Notes under the pieces: model-generated
What the model saw: the letters and a program-made list of their open reading frames with translations, nothing else
Database searches by the model: none
What the model was told of the DNA's origin: nothing
From: Phascolarctobacterium sp.
GTDB lineage: Bacteria; Bacillota; Negativicutes; Acidaminococcales; Acidaminococcaceae
DNA length: 16,466 nucleotides
Assembly (NCBI GenBank): GCA_003150755.1
Contig: QAMT01000014.1
Span: 1-16,466 of the forward strand
Direction: 5' to 3'
Shown: positions 8,210 through 15,679 of the stretch, in pieces
How positions within the stretch are numbered: the stretch's first letter is position 1
Layout of the letters: the number at the start of each line of letters is the position of its first letter
Made by a program: the position numbers and the translations under genes

Positions 8210-9436
8210 CTATGTATCTCTATTAATTTTTTCTATATTTTTTCTAAAAGAAGCATTTTTTTTCTTCCTAATTAGCTTAAATAATATATGACTAAACGGC
8301 ATATATCCAATCAATATACGCCCAACATTTGCCATTTTACTCTTCCATGTATTTGGTACATATTTATGTATAAAATCATTCCACTCTAATAAACTATAAT
8401 CCTTAAAAAATTGCTTTCTATTACTTGGAATCTGAATTTGTTTTTCTTTACCCCCCACCACAGACGATCTATTATTTTCAATTTCTATTACATCAAATTT
8501 ACTTTTTATTTCATTTAATATATTTCTTGCCTTATTAGTATGAACATATGTTAAAGTAGTTCCTTTGTCATCATCAAGACTTTTTGAATACATCCCTATT
8601 TCAATAAAATCTCCAATAGTAAAATCACTTACCCTCGGAAATGTTCTAAATTTACATTCATAACAAGAAGGTCTAACATTGTATCCTAAAAAAAATGTTT
8701 GGCTATACGATTTAGAATCGTATTTTTGCTCTAATTTTTGATTATTCTCGAAATTGATACGAACATTTGTTGTCGCATATCCAAATCGTTTATTTCTAAA
8801 TTCTACATTTTGTACATTTGACTTATATTTTTTTTTCAAATATTGAATCCATGAATTAAAAATTTCTGGTGATGACACTCCAAGGCAGAGTAAATCAATT
8901 AAAATTAAATTTTCATCATTTCCGGTGATTCTATGTAAAGCATTTACTTGACATGGAGTTCCAACAAATAACACCAGTTTTCCTAACTTTAGTTTTTTTC
9001 TAATATCCCCAAAAGTTTCCTTCAGGCTACTCTGTACATACTTTGAACCACGTAATTCCCTCAAACCTTCTTTATTACATACTTCTTTATGAACTACTAA
9101 CCCATTCTTCCAACCAGCTCCATAAACATATCCATGATTTTCTATAACATACTCTGCAATTAGAGAAAATGCCCCTCCAGCAGTACTTTCCATTCGCTGC
9201 TCTAAATCTTTATTTTGAATTCCGATTTGCATAGTTTTTTTTTCATCAGAAGCATTTATGCTATTTATCATAGGGCATATTTTTTTACATAATCCACAAT
9301 TAATACATTGTTCAGTTGAAATTATTGGATATAAGAAACCTTCTTCATCCTCTTTCATCTGAATAGCGGATTTGGGACATATAGTATAACATGCAGTGCA
9401 TCCACAACAATTCTTTTTATCTCTTATCAGTAACAT
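8210..9436 (-). CDS. F420-hydrogenase-beta-like iron-sulfur protein
   Basis: A 408-residue protein of the coenzyme F420 hydrogenase/dehydrogenase beta-subunit family (PF04422/PF04432). The N-terminus is a ferredoxin-like module with two complete [4Fe-4S] motifs, C10-C13-C16-C20P and C44-C47-C50-C54P. Next come STAGGAFS (84-91), YVQS (133-136), GTPCQVNAL (159-167, C162) and CYECKFR...RVSDFTIGDF (258-277, C258 and C261), which are family landmarks. Characterised relatives pass electrons between Fe-S centres and a flavin. No F420 genes are seen here, so the name is one of homology only. In Gram-positive polysaccharide loci such proteins often sit beside pyruvyl-transferase-family genes, as here (15-base gap), but I know of no demonstrated role. 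GGGAG lies about 10 bases before the ATG. Confidence 0.88.
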   Translation of the reverse strand: MLLIRDKKNCCGCTACYTICPKSAIQMKEDEEGFLYPIISTEQCINCGLCKKICPMINSINASDEKKTMQIGIQNKDLEQRMESTAGGAFSLIAEYVIENHGYVYGAGWKNGLVVHKEVCNKEGLRELRGSKYVQSSLKETFGDIRKKLKLGKLVLFVGTPCQVNALHRITGNDENLILIDLLCLGVSSPEIFNSWIQYLKKKYKSNVQNVEFRNKRFGYATTNVRINFENNQKLEQKYDSKSYSQTFFLGYNVRPSCYECKFRTFPRVSDFTIGDFIEIGMYSKSLDDDKGTTLTYVHTNKARNILNEIKSKFDVIEIENNRSSVVGGKEKQIQIPSNRKQFFKDYSLLEWNDFIHKYVPNTWKSKMANVGRILIGYMPFSHILFKLIRKKKNASFRKNIEKINRDT

Positions 9437-9451
9437 AGAAGTTTCTCCCGA

Positions 9452-10615
9452 TTACTTATCAATACTCTTTAATGCTGTCTCTAAATATATTTCCGATTTC
9501 TCTCTCATTTTTGTTAAACGACTTTCAACTTCATCATAATTAATGTTTTTTTCGATCTGCTTAATTAAATCTCCTGCATAACGTCTTTGCATTAAACCAG
9601 TTTGTTTCAATAGACTGTCGATACGTGAATTACGTGAATTTGTATCGGAAGTTTTAAATCTATTAAACGTCACAAATTTTTTATGATTTAAAATAGAAAA
9701 CACGCTTCCATGAAAAGAATCTGTACAAACATATTCTGCATTTCTAATTAAATTTACGAATTCTTCTGGTCCAACTTTATATAATTGCTCATCACCAAAC
9801 TTAATATCAGATTCAATAAACTCATCTAAATGTGGAATAAAAACAATCTTATATCCTGTTGCCTTCTTAAGTTTTTCCACCTCTAAACGTTGTTCTGGAT
9901 TATTTCCCAAAAAATAACAGAAAATATATTTCTCATCTTTAATAATTTTTTTTTCTTTAATTATTTCTTTCCACTCTTCTCCAGTAAAAAGGATAGTAGG
10001 ATCAACTACTGTTGGAACTTTTCTACCAGTTAATTCTTCTATCATTTCAGAAGCCCTAAGCTCTCTTACACTTATATAATCCATTCTATCCAAAAAATAT
10101 TTTGCAACTTTTTTCTTGTTTTGGGGAATCTCACTTACTCCAAAGCTTGTAGCATATGCCAATTTAGGAACCTTTTCTGGTACAAAAAGCAAATTAAAAA
10201 AACCAGTTGAATATCCCTTTGGAACCCATAATTGATCACTCCCAACCAAAACTGCACTGTAATTTTCCGTTGCAATTTGAAGTTCTTTAAAAGTATGATA
10301 TGGCTTAGATACTTTTGTAAATCTAGACTTTCTAAAATTATCAAAATAACTATTTCTTATTTTTATTGAATCTTTAATTTCTGGATAAGTATCCATTTTT
10401 TTATTCTTATTCATACTATGAACTCTTGTCTTTATTTCTTCTGGAATTCTATCTAATGATCTTAATAATAAATCTAATGTTAGTTTCTTGGTATAATGTA
10501 TTATTTCATAATCATATCCCATCTGCTCCAATTTTTCTATTGTTGCTAAAGTTTGAAGCATACTTCCATAGTTTCTATGATCAAAAACACAGCATACGCC
10601 TATCTTCTTATTCAT
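9452..10615 (-). CDS. Polysaccharide pyruvyl transferase family protein (first copy)
   Basis: A 387-residue soluble protein of the PF04230 family. Visible landmarks are NYGSMLQT (15-22), GSDQLW (125-130), ISVREL (181-186), DPTIL (205-209) and TDSFHGSVFSI (298-308), whose His is conserved. Proven members use phosphoenolpyruvate to build a 4,6-ketal pyruvate on a sugar, usually adding negative charge to the polymer. Many relatives remain untested. The start is well supported by AAGGATAGGAG about 8 bases upstream. The ATG is separated by a single base from the TAA of a short relict reading frame (10617-10724), as if coupled to a gene that has since been lost. The Fe-S protein follows 15 bases after its stop codon, and the two form a recurring pair. 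Confidence 0.87.
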   Translation of the reverse strand: MNKKIGVCCVFDHRNYGSMLQTLATIEKLEQMGYDYEIIHYTKKLTLDLLLRSLDRIPEEIKTRVHSMNKNKKMDTYPEIKDSIKIRNSYFDNFRKSRFTKVSKPYHTFKELQIATENYSAVLVGSDQLWVPKGYSTGFFNLLFVPEKVPKLAYATSFGVSEIPQNKKKVAKYFLDRMDYISVRELRASEMIEELTGRKVPTVVDPTILFTGEEWKEIIKEKKIIKDEKYIFCYFLGNNPEQRLEVEKLKKATGYKIVFIPHLDEFIESDIKFGDEQLYKVGPEEFVNLIRNAEYVCTDSFHGSVFSILNHKKFVTFNRFKTSDTNSRNSRIDSLLKQTGLMQRRYAGDLIKQIEKNINYDEVESRLTKMREKSEIYLETALKSIDK

Positions 10616-10616
10616 T

Positions 10617-10751
10617 TTAATATCTCCTATCCTTTTTAAAGAAATTTAACACATATTTAATGCGTCTATATGTTTTTCCCTTTACCATTTTTCCTGAAAA
10701 ATTTTCTCTTACACGTTTTATAATTTAATGCTCTTTTACACTCTTATCCAT
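10617..10751 (-). pseudogene. Probable relic of a lost gene, 3' end
   Basis: In this otherwise gene-free stretch one minus-strand frame reads MDKSVKEH, then a TAA (10725-10727), then 35 sense codons ending RIKYVLNFFKKDRRY before TAA at 10617-10619. An internal ATG at 10686-10688 would give only 23 residues and has no ribosome binding site I can identify. The final TAA is followed by one base and then the ATG of the pyruvyl-transferase-family gene. The ribosome binding site of that next gene lies inside the last codons of this frame. Such a junction is what two adjoining operon genes normally look like, so I infer that most of an upstream gene was deleted. I do not recognise the encoded tail. 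It could equally be a short chance frame or a tiny basic peptide gene. Confidence 0.35.
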
Positions 10752-10758
10752 CTCACAA

Positions 10759-11838
10759 TCATCTCTGATTTTCCAACACTTTCGCATACATTTGTTTTAG
10801 ACGGGAAATATGTACAGATAAGCCAAAGTTTTTTGTAATCAATTCATATGCCTGTTCTCCCATTTTTTCACACAACATCTTATCATTCAGTAGTTTTTTT
10901 AGTCTCTCGGATAATGCCTTTATATTACCAGGATCAATTAAAAAACCATTACCTCCATCTACTACAACTTCTGGAATAGAAGCAATATTAGTCGTAATAC
11001 TCGGAATTCCATATGCCATAGTCTCTAATATAGACATTGGTAACCCTTCATTGTAAGAAGGAAGTACATTAATCGCTATAGTATTATATATTTCTTTTTT
11101 TTCATTTGAATCAATCCATCCAACATGTGCAATCCATTTAGAAATATTTAATTTATCAATTTCTTTATTTATTCCTTCAATATCTCCATCTCCACATAGA
11201 TAAAATTTCACATCTTTTGGCAAATCTTCTTCTATATTTTTAATAGCATTTAATAGATCGTATGTTCCTTTTCTTTTTCCTAACCTACCCAAAAACAAAA
11301 CATTTTTAGCTTCTTTATTTCGTGGATTATCTTTATACGTTGGGACAGCATTATATAGCACATCAACTTTTGCATTAGGTGCCTTACTTGTTATCATAGA
11401 AACAAGCCTTTTGCTTAATACAATATTCAAATCTGTCATTTCCAGAGTTTCTTTTACATATTTCTTTTTAGAGTCTGATAGCTGTGCATAAAATTCTTCA
11501 AATTCAGCTGCATGATGATGCATAATCGTTTTTACACCTAATTTTTTTAATGTTCTGACTAATATTACTTTTCTAAAAAAACTTCCTCTTTCTGCTGTAT
11601 GTAAGTGTGCAATTTTGATATTTTTTGTTAATACAGTACATAAAATCTTTATATATGCAATTGCAAAATATGCAGCAACAATAATTTTATTTTTTTCTGT
11701 ATGCGTTGGTATATATACGATTTCATAGTTGTCCCAGTCAGGGTAGTTCAAGTAATTTTTTACTACAGATACCATGCCACCTTTAACTGATAATTCTGAA
11801 CAACACATGAGTACTTTTTCTTTATTTTCGTGTTTCAT
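10759..11838 (-). CDS. GT4 glycosyltransferase
   Basis: A 359-residue GT-B glycosyltransferase of family 4. The N-terminal half has the glycine-containing loop VKGGMVSV (18-25) and HLHTAERGSF (78-87). The C-terminal half has FLGRLGKRKGTYDLL (182-196), GDGD (216-219) and the E-x7-E motif with E264 and E272 inside YNEGLPMSILETMAYG. It is expected to transfer a sugar from a nucleotide donor onto the lipid-linked oligosaccharide at the inner membrane face. The start has AGGAGC nine bases upstream, with 55 bases separating it from the TagA-like gene. Being next to the TagA-like transferase and the heptose block, it may act early in repeat-unit assembly, possibly as the heptosyltransferase; that is inference only. 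Confidence 0.9.
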   Translation of the reverse strand: MKHENKEKVLMCCSELSVKGGMVSVVKNYLNYPDWDNYEIVYIPTHTEKNKIIVAAYFAIAYIKILCTVLTKNIKIAHLHTAERGSFFRKVILVRTLKKLGVKTIMHHHAAEFEEFYAQLSDSKKKYVKETLEMTDLNIVLSKRLVSMITSKAPNAKVDVLYNAVPTYKDNPRNKEAKNVLFLGRLGKRKGTYDLLNAIKNIEEDLPKDVKFYLCGDGDIEGINKEIDKLNISKWIAHVGWIDSNEKKEIYNTIAINVLPSYNEGLPMSILETMAYGIPSITTNIASIPEVVVDGGNGFLIDPGNIKALSERLKKLLNDKMLCEKMGEQAYELITKNFGLSVHISRLKQMYAKVLENQR

Positions 11839-11893
11839 TTTACTTGCTCCTGTGTTTTTTTAATCTACATTCATACATTAACTAAATAAGGTT

Positions 11894-12634
11894 CTATTTC
11901 TTATATTTAAAAATCAATGATAATATTTTTACATCATCTATAAAATATCTTTTAAACATTCGCTTTGGTTCCTGCAAGAAACGATAAAACCACTCTAATC
12001 CATGTTCACTCATCCACTTAGGTGCCCTATTAACATTTCCAGCCAAAAAATCAACTGTTGCTCCTGCACAAATCGAAACCTTTGCATCATATTTTTGATA
12101 ATTTTCATAAATCCATTTTTCCTGTTTAGGACACCCAAAACATGCAATTAATAAATCAGGTCTCTTTTCAGAAATCATATTATTAATTTTATCTAATTCT
12201 TTTGGATTATTCTCAAAACCAAATGGAGGAGCATATGTTCCAACAATATTTATAGCTGGATATTGTTCTTCCAGTCGTATTTTTGCTTTTTCTGCTATTC
12301 CTTCTTTTCCGCCAATAATAAACATAGAATATCCATTATGTGCGGCTTCTGCACATAATAATGGGACCAAATCTGAACCTGATATTTTTGCTTTTACAGG
12401 ATTCTTATGTATTTTTGAAACCCATATCAAAGGTTTTCCATCTACCAACACCATATCCGCATTGTCAGTAATTTTTTTCAAATAAGGATCATGTTCTATT
12501 TTCATAACAACATCAACATTAATTGCAACAATATAACTTTTTTTTTCACAAGCAATCATTTTCTCTATCTCACTAATAGTCTCACTCATGCTTAGATTAT
12601 TAACATATGTATTAAGTAATCTCTGTTTTTTCAT
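11894..12634 (-). CDS. WecG/TagA/CpsF-family glycosyltransferase (GT26)
   Basis: With the start used here the protein has 246 residues, the normal size for GT26. The conserved core is intact: N39 and D41 in INVDVV, the VDGKP element with D65 matching the catalytic base reported for TagA enzymes, GGKEG at 108-112, FGCPKQEKW at 166-174, GATVDFLAGNVNRAPKW at 191-207 and the basic GLEWFYR...EPKRMFKRY tail (212-230) that contacts the membrane in relatives. It probably adds the second sugar to the undecaprenyl-diphosphate-linked primer; relatives use UDP-ManNAc, UDP-ManNAcA or UDP-glucose. An ATG at 12673 would extend it by 13 residues into gmhA. The chosen ATG has AAAGGA six bases upstream and lies 10 bases past the gmhA stop. 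Confidence 0.92.
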   Translation of the reverse strand: MKKQRLLNTYVNNLSMSETISEIEKMIACEKKSYIVAINVDVVMKIEHDPYLKKITDNADMVLVDGKPLIWVSKIHKNPVKAKISGSDLVPLLCAEAAHNGYSMFIIGGKEGIAEKAKIRLEEQYPAINIVGTYAPPFGFENNPKELDKINNMISEKRPDLLIACFGCPKQEKWIYENYQKYDAKVSICAGATVDFLAGNVNRAPKWMSEHGLEWFYRFLQEPKRMFKRYFIDDVKILSLIFKYKK

Positions 12635-12640
12635 TTTTAT

Positions 12641-12646
12641 TCCTTT
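12641..12646 (-). promoter_or_regulatory. Ribosome binding site deciding the TagA-like start
   Basis: AAAGGA on the minus strand, partly built from the gmhA TAA codon, is six bases from the ATG at 12632-12634. It supports this start over the ATG at 12673, which lies inside gmhA. Confidence 0.6.
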
Positions 12647-13304
12647 AATTTTCCCCAAAAAATTTATCTTCAAGCATTAAACACCAACAATGATATATTG
12701 GTAAATGAAACTCCTGAACCATATATGTTTCTGTTTCTGGAGCTTTGACAGCAACATCCGCTACTTCAGCTAATTCTCCTCCTTTTGCTCCAGTAAGACC
12801 GATAACCTTAATACCCAAAGCACGTGCAACTACAGTAGCAGGCAACACATTTTTACTATTTCCAGAGGTTGAAATTCCCAAGAATACATCTCCTTCTTTT
12901 CCAAATCCAAATAACTGCTGTGCAAATACACCTAAACCATCAACATCATTAATATATGCTGTAGTTAACGCTTCATGTGCCACTAATGGAATCGCCATTA
13001 ATGAACATTCCAGATTATTTGCAAGTTGAGTTCCTCTCTCTGGATCAATCGCAATAAGTTTATCTGCAAATTCTTTTTTAACCGGACGAGGAGTTTTAAA
13101 TCTTTTCATCAATTCACCAGCTATATGCTCTGAGTCTGCTGCTGAACCACCATTTCCTGCAATTAACAATTTCCCGCCGTTTTCATAGCATTCTTCCATG
13201 ACTAAATACGCATCAATAATAGACTGTTCAATACTTTTTAATGCAGGGTATCTTTCTACTAATAAATCAATATGTTTCTGTAATCTTTCTTCTAGTTTTC
13301 TCAT
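12645..13304 (-). CDS. gmhA: Sedoheptulose 7-phosphate isomerase
   Basis: A 219-residue SIS-domain protein that converts sedoheptulose 7-phosphate to D-glycero-D-manno-heptose 7-phosphate, the first step of nucleotide-heptose synthesis. GNGGSAADSEH (50-60) and STSGNS (145-150) bind the sugar phosphate. H60, E64, Q197 and H205 have the spacing of the zinc/catalytic residues of Escherichia coli GmhA (H61, E65, Q172, H180). The protein is somewhat longer than the E. coli enzyme (about 192 residues), mostly through a loop around residues 70-95. The start has AAGGAG ten bases upstream. It is the last of three adjacent genes that together supply the GDP-heptose pathway, which makes the assignment firmer than a bare SIS domain would. 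Confidence 0.95.
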   Translation of the reverse strand: MRKLEERLQKHIDLLVERYPALKSIEQSIIDAYLVMEECYENGGKLLIAGNGGSAADSEHIAGELMKRFKTPRPVKKEFADKLIAIDPERGTQLANNLECSLMAIPLVAHEALTTAYINDVDGLGVFAQQLFGFGKEGDVFLGISTSGNSKNVLPATVVARALGIKVIGLTGAKGGELAEVADVAVKAPETETYMVQEFHLPIYHCWCLMLEDKFFGEN

Positions 13305-13330
13305 TGCTCTAAAACTCCTTTTTTTACCAA

Positions 13331-14617
13331 TTACAACATTCTATCTACAAACTCTTTTAATGATGAGACTGTATAATCCTGTTGATAATCCTGATTTCCA
13401 ATTAATACTGTTTTACATCCAGCATTTTTTCCTGCCAAAACATCATTTTCACCGTCACCTATCATCCAAGATTTCTCTAAATCCACATTAAAATCTTCTG
13501 CTGCTTTCATAAGCATCCCTGGCTTCGGTTTTCTACATTCACACTCTATTTTTAATTCAGGTCTTTCTCCTTCATATCCTTTATGCGGATGGTGTGGACA
13601 ATAATAAAGACCGTCTATATATGCTCCATCTTTGCCCAATAAAGTTTCCATCTTATTATGAATTTCATCTAATTCATCAAAACTCACTTCACCACGAGCA
13701 ATTACTGGCTGGTTTGTTACAACAATTGTTAAATATCCAGATTCGTTCATTTTTTTGATCGCCTTGGATACTCCATCAATCAATTCAAATTCATTAATAT
13801 TTCTTAAAAATCCAACATATTTGTTAATTGTCCCATCTCTATCAAGGAAAATTGCTTTCTGCTTATTCTTTAAATTTTTTCCCTGTACATGTCCGGCTTT
13901 AAAATCTTCACATACTGCATAGTATCTATCTGGTGTTCCCATATCTTTTACATATTCCGGGCTGTCATAGCAAAACATTTTGCCTGTTCCAGATAAAGGT
14001 TTTAAAAGCTGTCTATCTAAATCAATTTTAGGAGTATCAATATTTTGTTTCAAAATTTTCGGTGACATCACATGAAGGCCAGCGTTTACTCTATTTTTAT
14101 AATACAATGGTCTTTCATCTTCTTTTGCCAGCCACTTCTGTACAATACCATTTTCATTTGCTATAATCAGTCCACTATCATATGGATGACTATTAGGATG
14201 AGTAAATAAAGTAACCAGTCCACCATGGGATTTATGGAATTCAACAAAACGATTAAAGTCCACATCAAACATAGCATCTGCATTTAAAAGTAGAAAATCT
14301 TCTGTCAGCTTATCTTTAATCTTGAATAAAGCTCCTGCATTTCCTAATGGCTCTTTTTCAAAATAGTATTCAATATTCACTCCAAAACTTTTACCTGTTA
14401 CTGGTGAAATACCACTTCCATCACCAAAATAATCCATTATTATATTACCCAAATGGCTCACAGTGAGAATAATATCTTTAAATCCTTGATCTCTTAAACA
14501 TTCAATTTCATGTTCTAAAACAGGTTTACCTTCAATTTTGATCATAGGTTTTGGAATATCACTGGCAACTGAAGAAATTCTTGTTCCCTTTCCACCCGCC
14601 ATAATTACAACTTTCAT
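13331..14617 (-). CDS. hddC-gmhB: Fused heptose 1-phosphate guanylyltransferase and heptose bisphosphate phosphatase
   Basis: A 428-residue two-domain protein. Residues 1-240 are a sugar nucleotidyltransferase: MAGGKGTRISS (6-16), KPM (23-25), EKEPLGNAGAL (87-97) and LNADAMFD (111-118). This corresponds to HddC, which makes GDP-D-glycero-alpha-D-manno-heptose. Residues 253-428 are a HAD phosphatase of the GmhB type: D259-R-D261-G-T with the nucleophile D259, T301, the zinc loop C340-x-H342 with C359 and C361, K363/K365 and GDGENDV (388-394). This would remove the C7 phosphate from heptose 1,7-bisphosphate. The domain order is the reverse of the reaction order (phosphatase acts first). AAGGAG overlapping the hddA stop drives translation. 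A guanylyl rather than other nucleotidyl donor is inferred from the pairing with hddA. Confidence 0.92.
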   Translation of the reverse strand: MKVVIMAGGKGTRISSVASDIPKPMIKIEGKPVLEHEIECLRDQGFKDIILTVSHLGNIIMDYFGDGSGISPVTGKSFGVNIEYYFEKEPLGNAGALFKIKDKLTEDFLLLNADAMFDVDFNRFVEFHKSHGGLVTLFTHPNSHPYDSGLIIANENGIVQKWLAKEDERPLYYKNRVNAGLHVMSPKILKQNIDTPKIDLDRQLLKPLSGTGKMFCYDSPEYVKDMGTPDRYYAVCEDFKAGHVQGKNLKNKQKAIFLDRDGTINKYVGFLRNINEFELIDGVSKAIKKMNESGYLTIVVTNQPVIARGEVSFDELDEIHNKMETLLGKDGAYIDGLYYCPHHPHKGYEGERPELKIECECRKPKPGMLMKAAEDFNVDLEKSWMIGDGENDVLAGKNAGCKTVLIGNQDYQQDYTVSSLKEFVDRML

Positions 14618-14630
14618 GTTTTATTTCTCC

Positions 14631-15632
14631 TTACACTAATGGTTCATATGATTCTGGAGTGTAATGAATAACCCTTGTTCCTCCATCTTCAAAAGAAAAT
14701 GGAATATACATCAATTCTTTCATTGCTTCTCTAACTTCTGCTTGTTTTTCTGGTTGTACATAAAATACTAAGAAACCGCCTCCGCCTGCACCAAGTAATT
14801 TTCCTCCTAATGCACCAGCTTTGATTCCTTTTTCATACAGAATATCTATATTGCTTGTAGAAACTGCATTTCCAGTTTGTCTTTTTAATTTCCATGTATG
14901 ATCTAACATTCTTCCAAATTCATCTAAATCGACTGTTTTATCTGTTAATACCTTTTCCGCATCATCTACTAAAGAAAGCATTTCTTTAAGCTGTGCTGTC
15001 TTGTCTACTTTTCCTGCTGCATTTGCTTTCTGAACATCTGATGAAAAACGTGTAAAACCAGTAAAAAACATCATCAAATTCTGATTAAGTTGTTTTTTTC
15101 TTTCTGGCGAAATAATTAACGGAAGCACATCATAGCCTTCATCTGTAAAGTTAATACGATTAAAACCTCCAAATGATGCTGCTATCTGGTCTTGCCAACC
15201 ACCAGCTTCCTGACAAAGCTCTCTTTCCAAATAAATTGCTTCATCTGCCAGTTTTTTCTTATCAGCATATTTTCCTTTTAAAGCATAAAAAGCATTTAAC
15301 ATACCTACTGCAAAAGAACTACTTGTTCCCAAGCCAGAACGAGCAGGTAAATCAGCCTCATATGTTAAACGAATTTCATGCATATCCAAAAACTTCATTG
15401 CATTTTTGATTGCCGGATGCTGAATATCTTCTATTTTAGTTACTCTTTCTGTTTTTGAATAAGAAAGTTCCGTTGAATAATCAAAAAAGCGTGGTAAATG
15501 GCGTACATTTACATAACAATATTTGTCAAATGTTGTTGATAACACGGAACCTCCATTTTCCCGAAAAAATGATGGCATATCGGTTCCTCCACCAAAAAAG
15601 GACATTCTAAAAGGTGTTTTTGTAATAATCAT
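14631..15632 (-). CDS. hddA: D-glycero-alpha-D-manno-heptose 7-phosphate kinase
   Basis: A 333-residue GHMP-family kinase. The N-terminal TPFRMSFFGGGTD (6-18) and the ATP loop PARSGLGTSSS (96-106) are the family signatures most typical of HddA rather than galacto- or mevalonate kinases. The C-terminal LGGKLLGAGGGGF near residue 280 completes the active site. It phosphorylates heptose 7-phosphate at C1 with ATP, giving the alpha 1,7-bisphosphate. The next gene encodes the phosphatase and guanylyltransferase that follow, and gmhA comes third. AAGGAGAA seven bases before the ATG supports the start. The 90-base gap upstream, with its hairpin, separates it from the initiating transferase. Fructose/galacto-type GHMP kinases are the alternative, made unlikely by the context. 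Confidence 0.94.
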   Translation of the reverse strand: MIITKTPFRMSFFGGGTDMPSFFRENGGSVLSTTFDKYCYVNVRHLPRFFDYSTELSYSKTERVTKIEDIQHPAIKNAMKFLDMHEIRLTYEADLPARSGLGTSSSFAVGMLNAFYALKGKYADKKKLADEAIYLERELCQEAGGWQDQIAASFGGFNRINFTDEGYDVLPLIISPERKKQLNQNLMMFFTGFTRFSSDVQKANAAGKVDKTAQLKEMLSLVDDAEKVLTDKTVDLDEFGRMLDHTWKLKRQTGNAVSTSNIDILYEKGIKAGALGGKLLGAGGGGFLVFYVQPEKQAEVREAMKELMYIPFSFEDGGTRVIHYTPESYEPLV

Positions 15633-15679
15633 TTTAATTCTCCTTTTTATTATATTTATAACTTATCTAATTTATTTTT

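Noticed and set aside
10135..10344. Second minus-strand frame of 69 codons inside the pyruvyl-transferase-family gene
   Set aside because: It is a shifted frame within a gene whose own frame carries all the family motifs.
12635..12673. Longer start for the TagA-like protein at 12673
   Set aside because: It overlaps gmhA by 29 bases and adds 13 residues before the normal family start, whereas the ATG at 12634 has a well-spaced ribosome binding site.
12745..13029. Plus-strand open frame of 94 codons opposite gmhA
   Set aside because: It is antisense to a motif-complete gene, with low-complexity Ser/Thr/Pro/Asn content and no ribosome binding site. The same applies to other plus-strand frames at 1533-2093, 3730-3969, 6453-6973 and 13198-13491.
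14631..15632. Galactokinase or mevalonate-pathway kinase
   Set aside because: The N-terminal FGGGTD pattern and the neighbouring gmhA and hddC-gmhB genes fit HddA better.
15633..15679. Promoter with a TATAAT-like element just before hddA
   Set aside because: No -35 element stands at a suitable distance, and such hexamers are expected by chance in sequence this rich in A+T.
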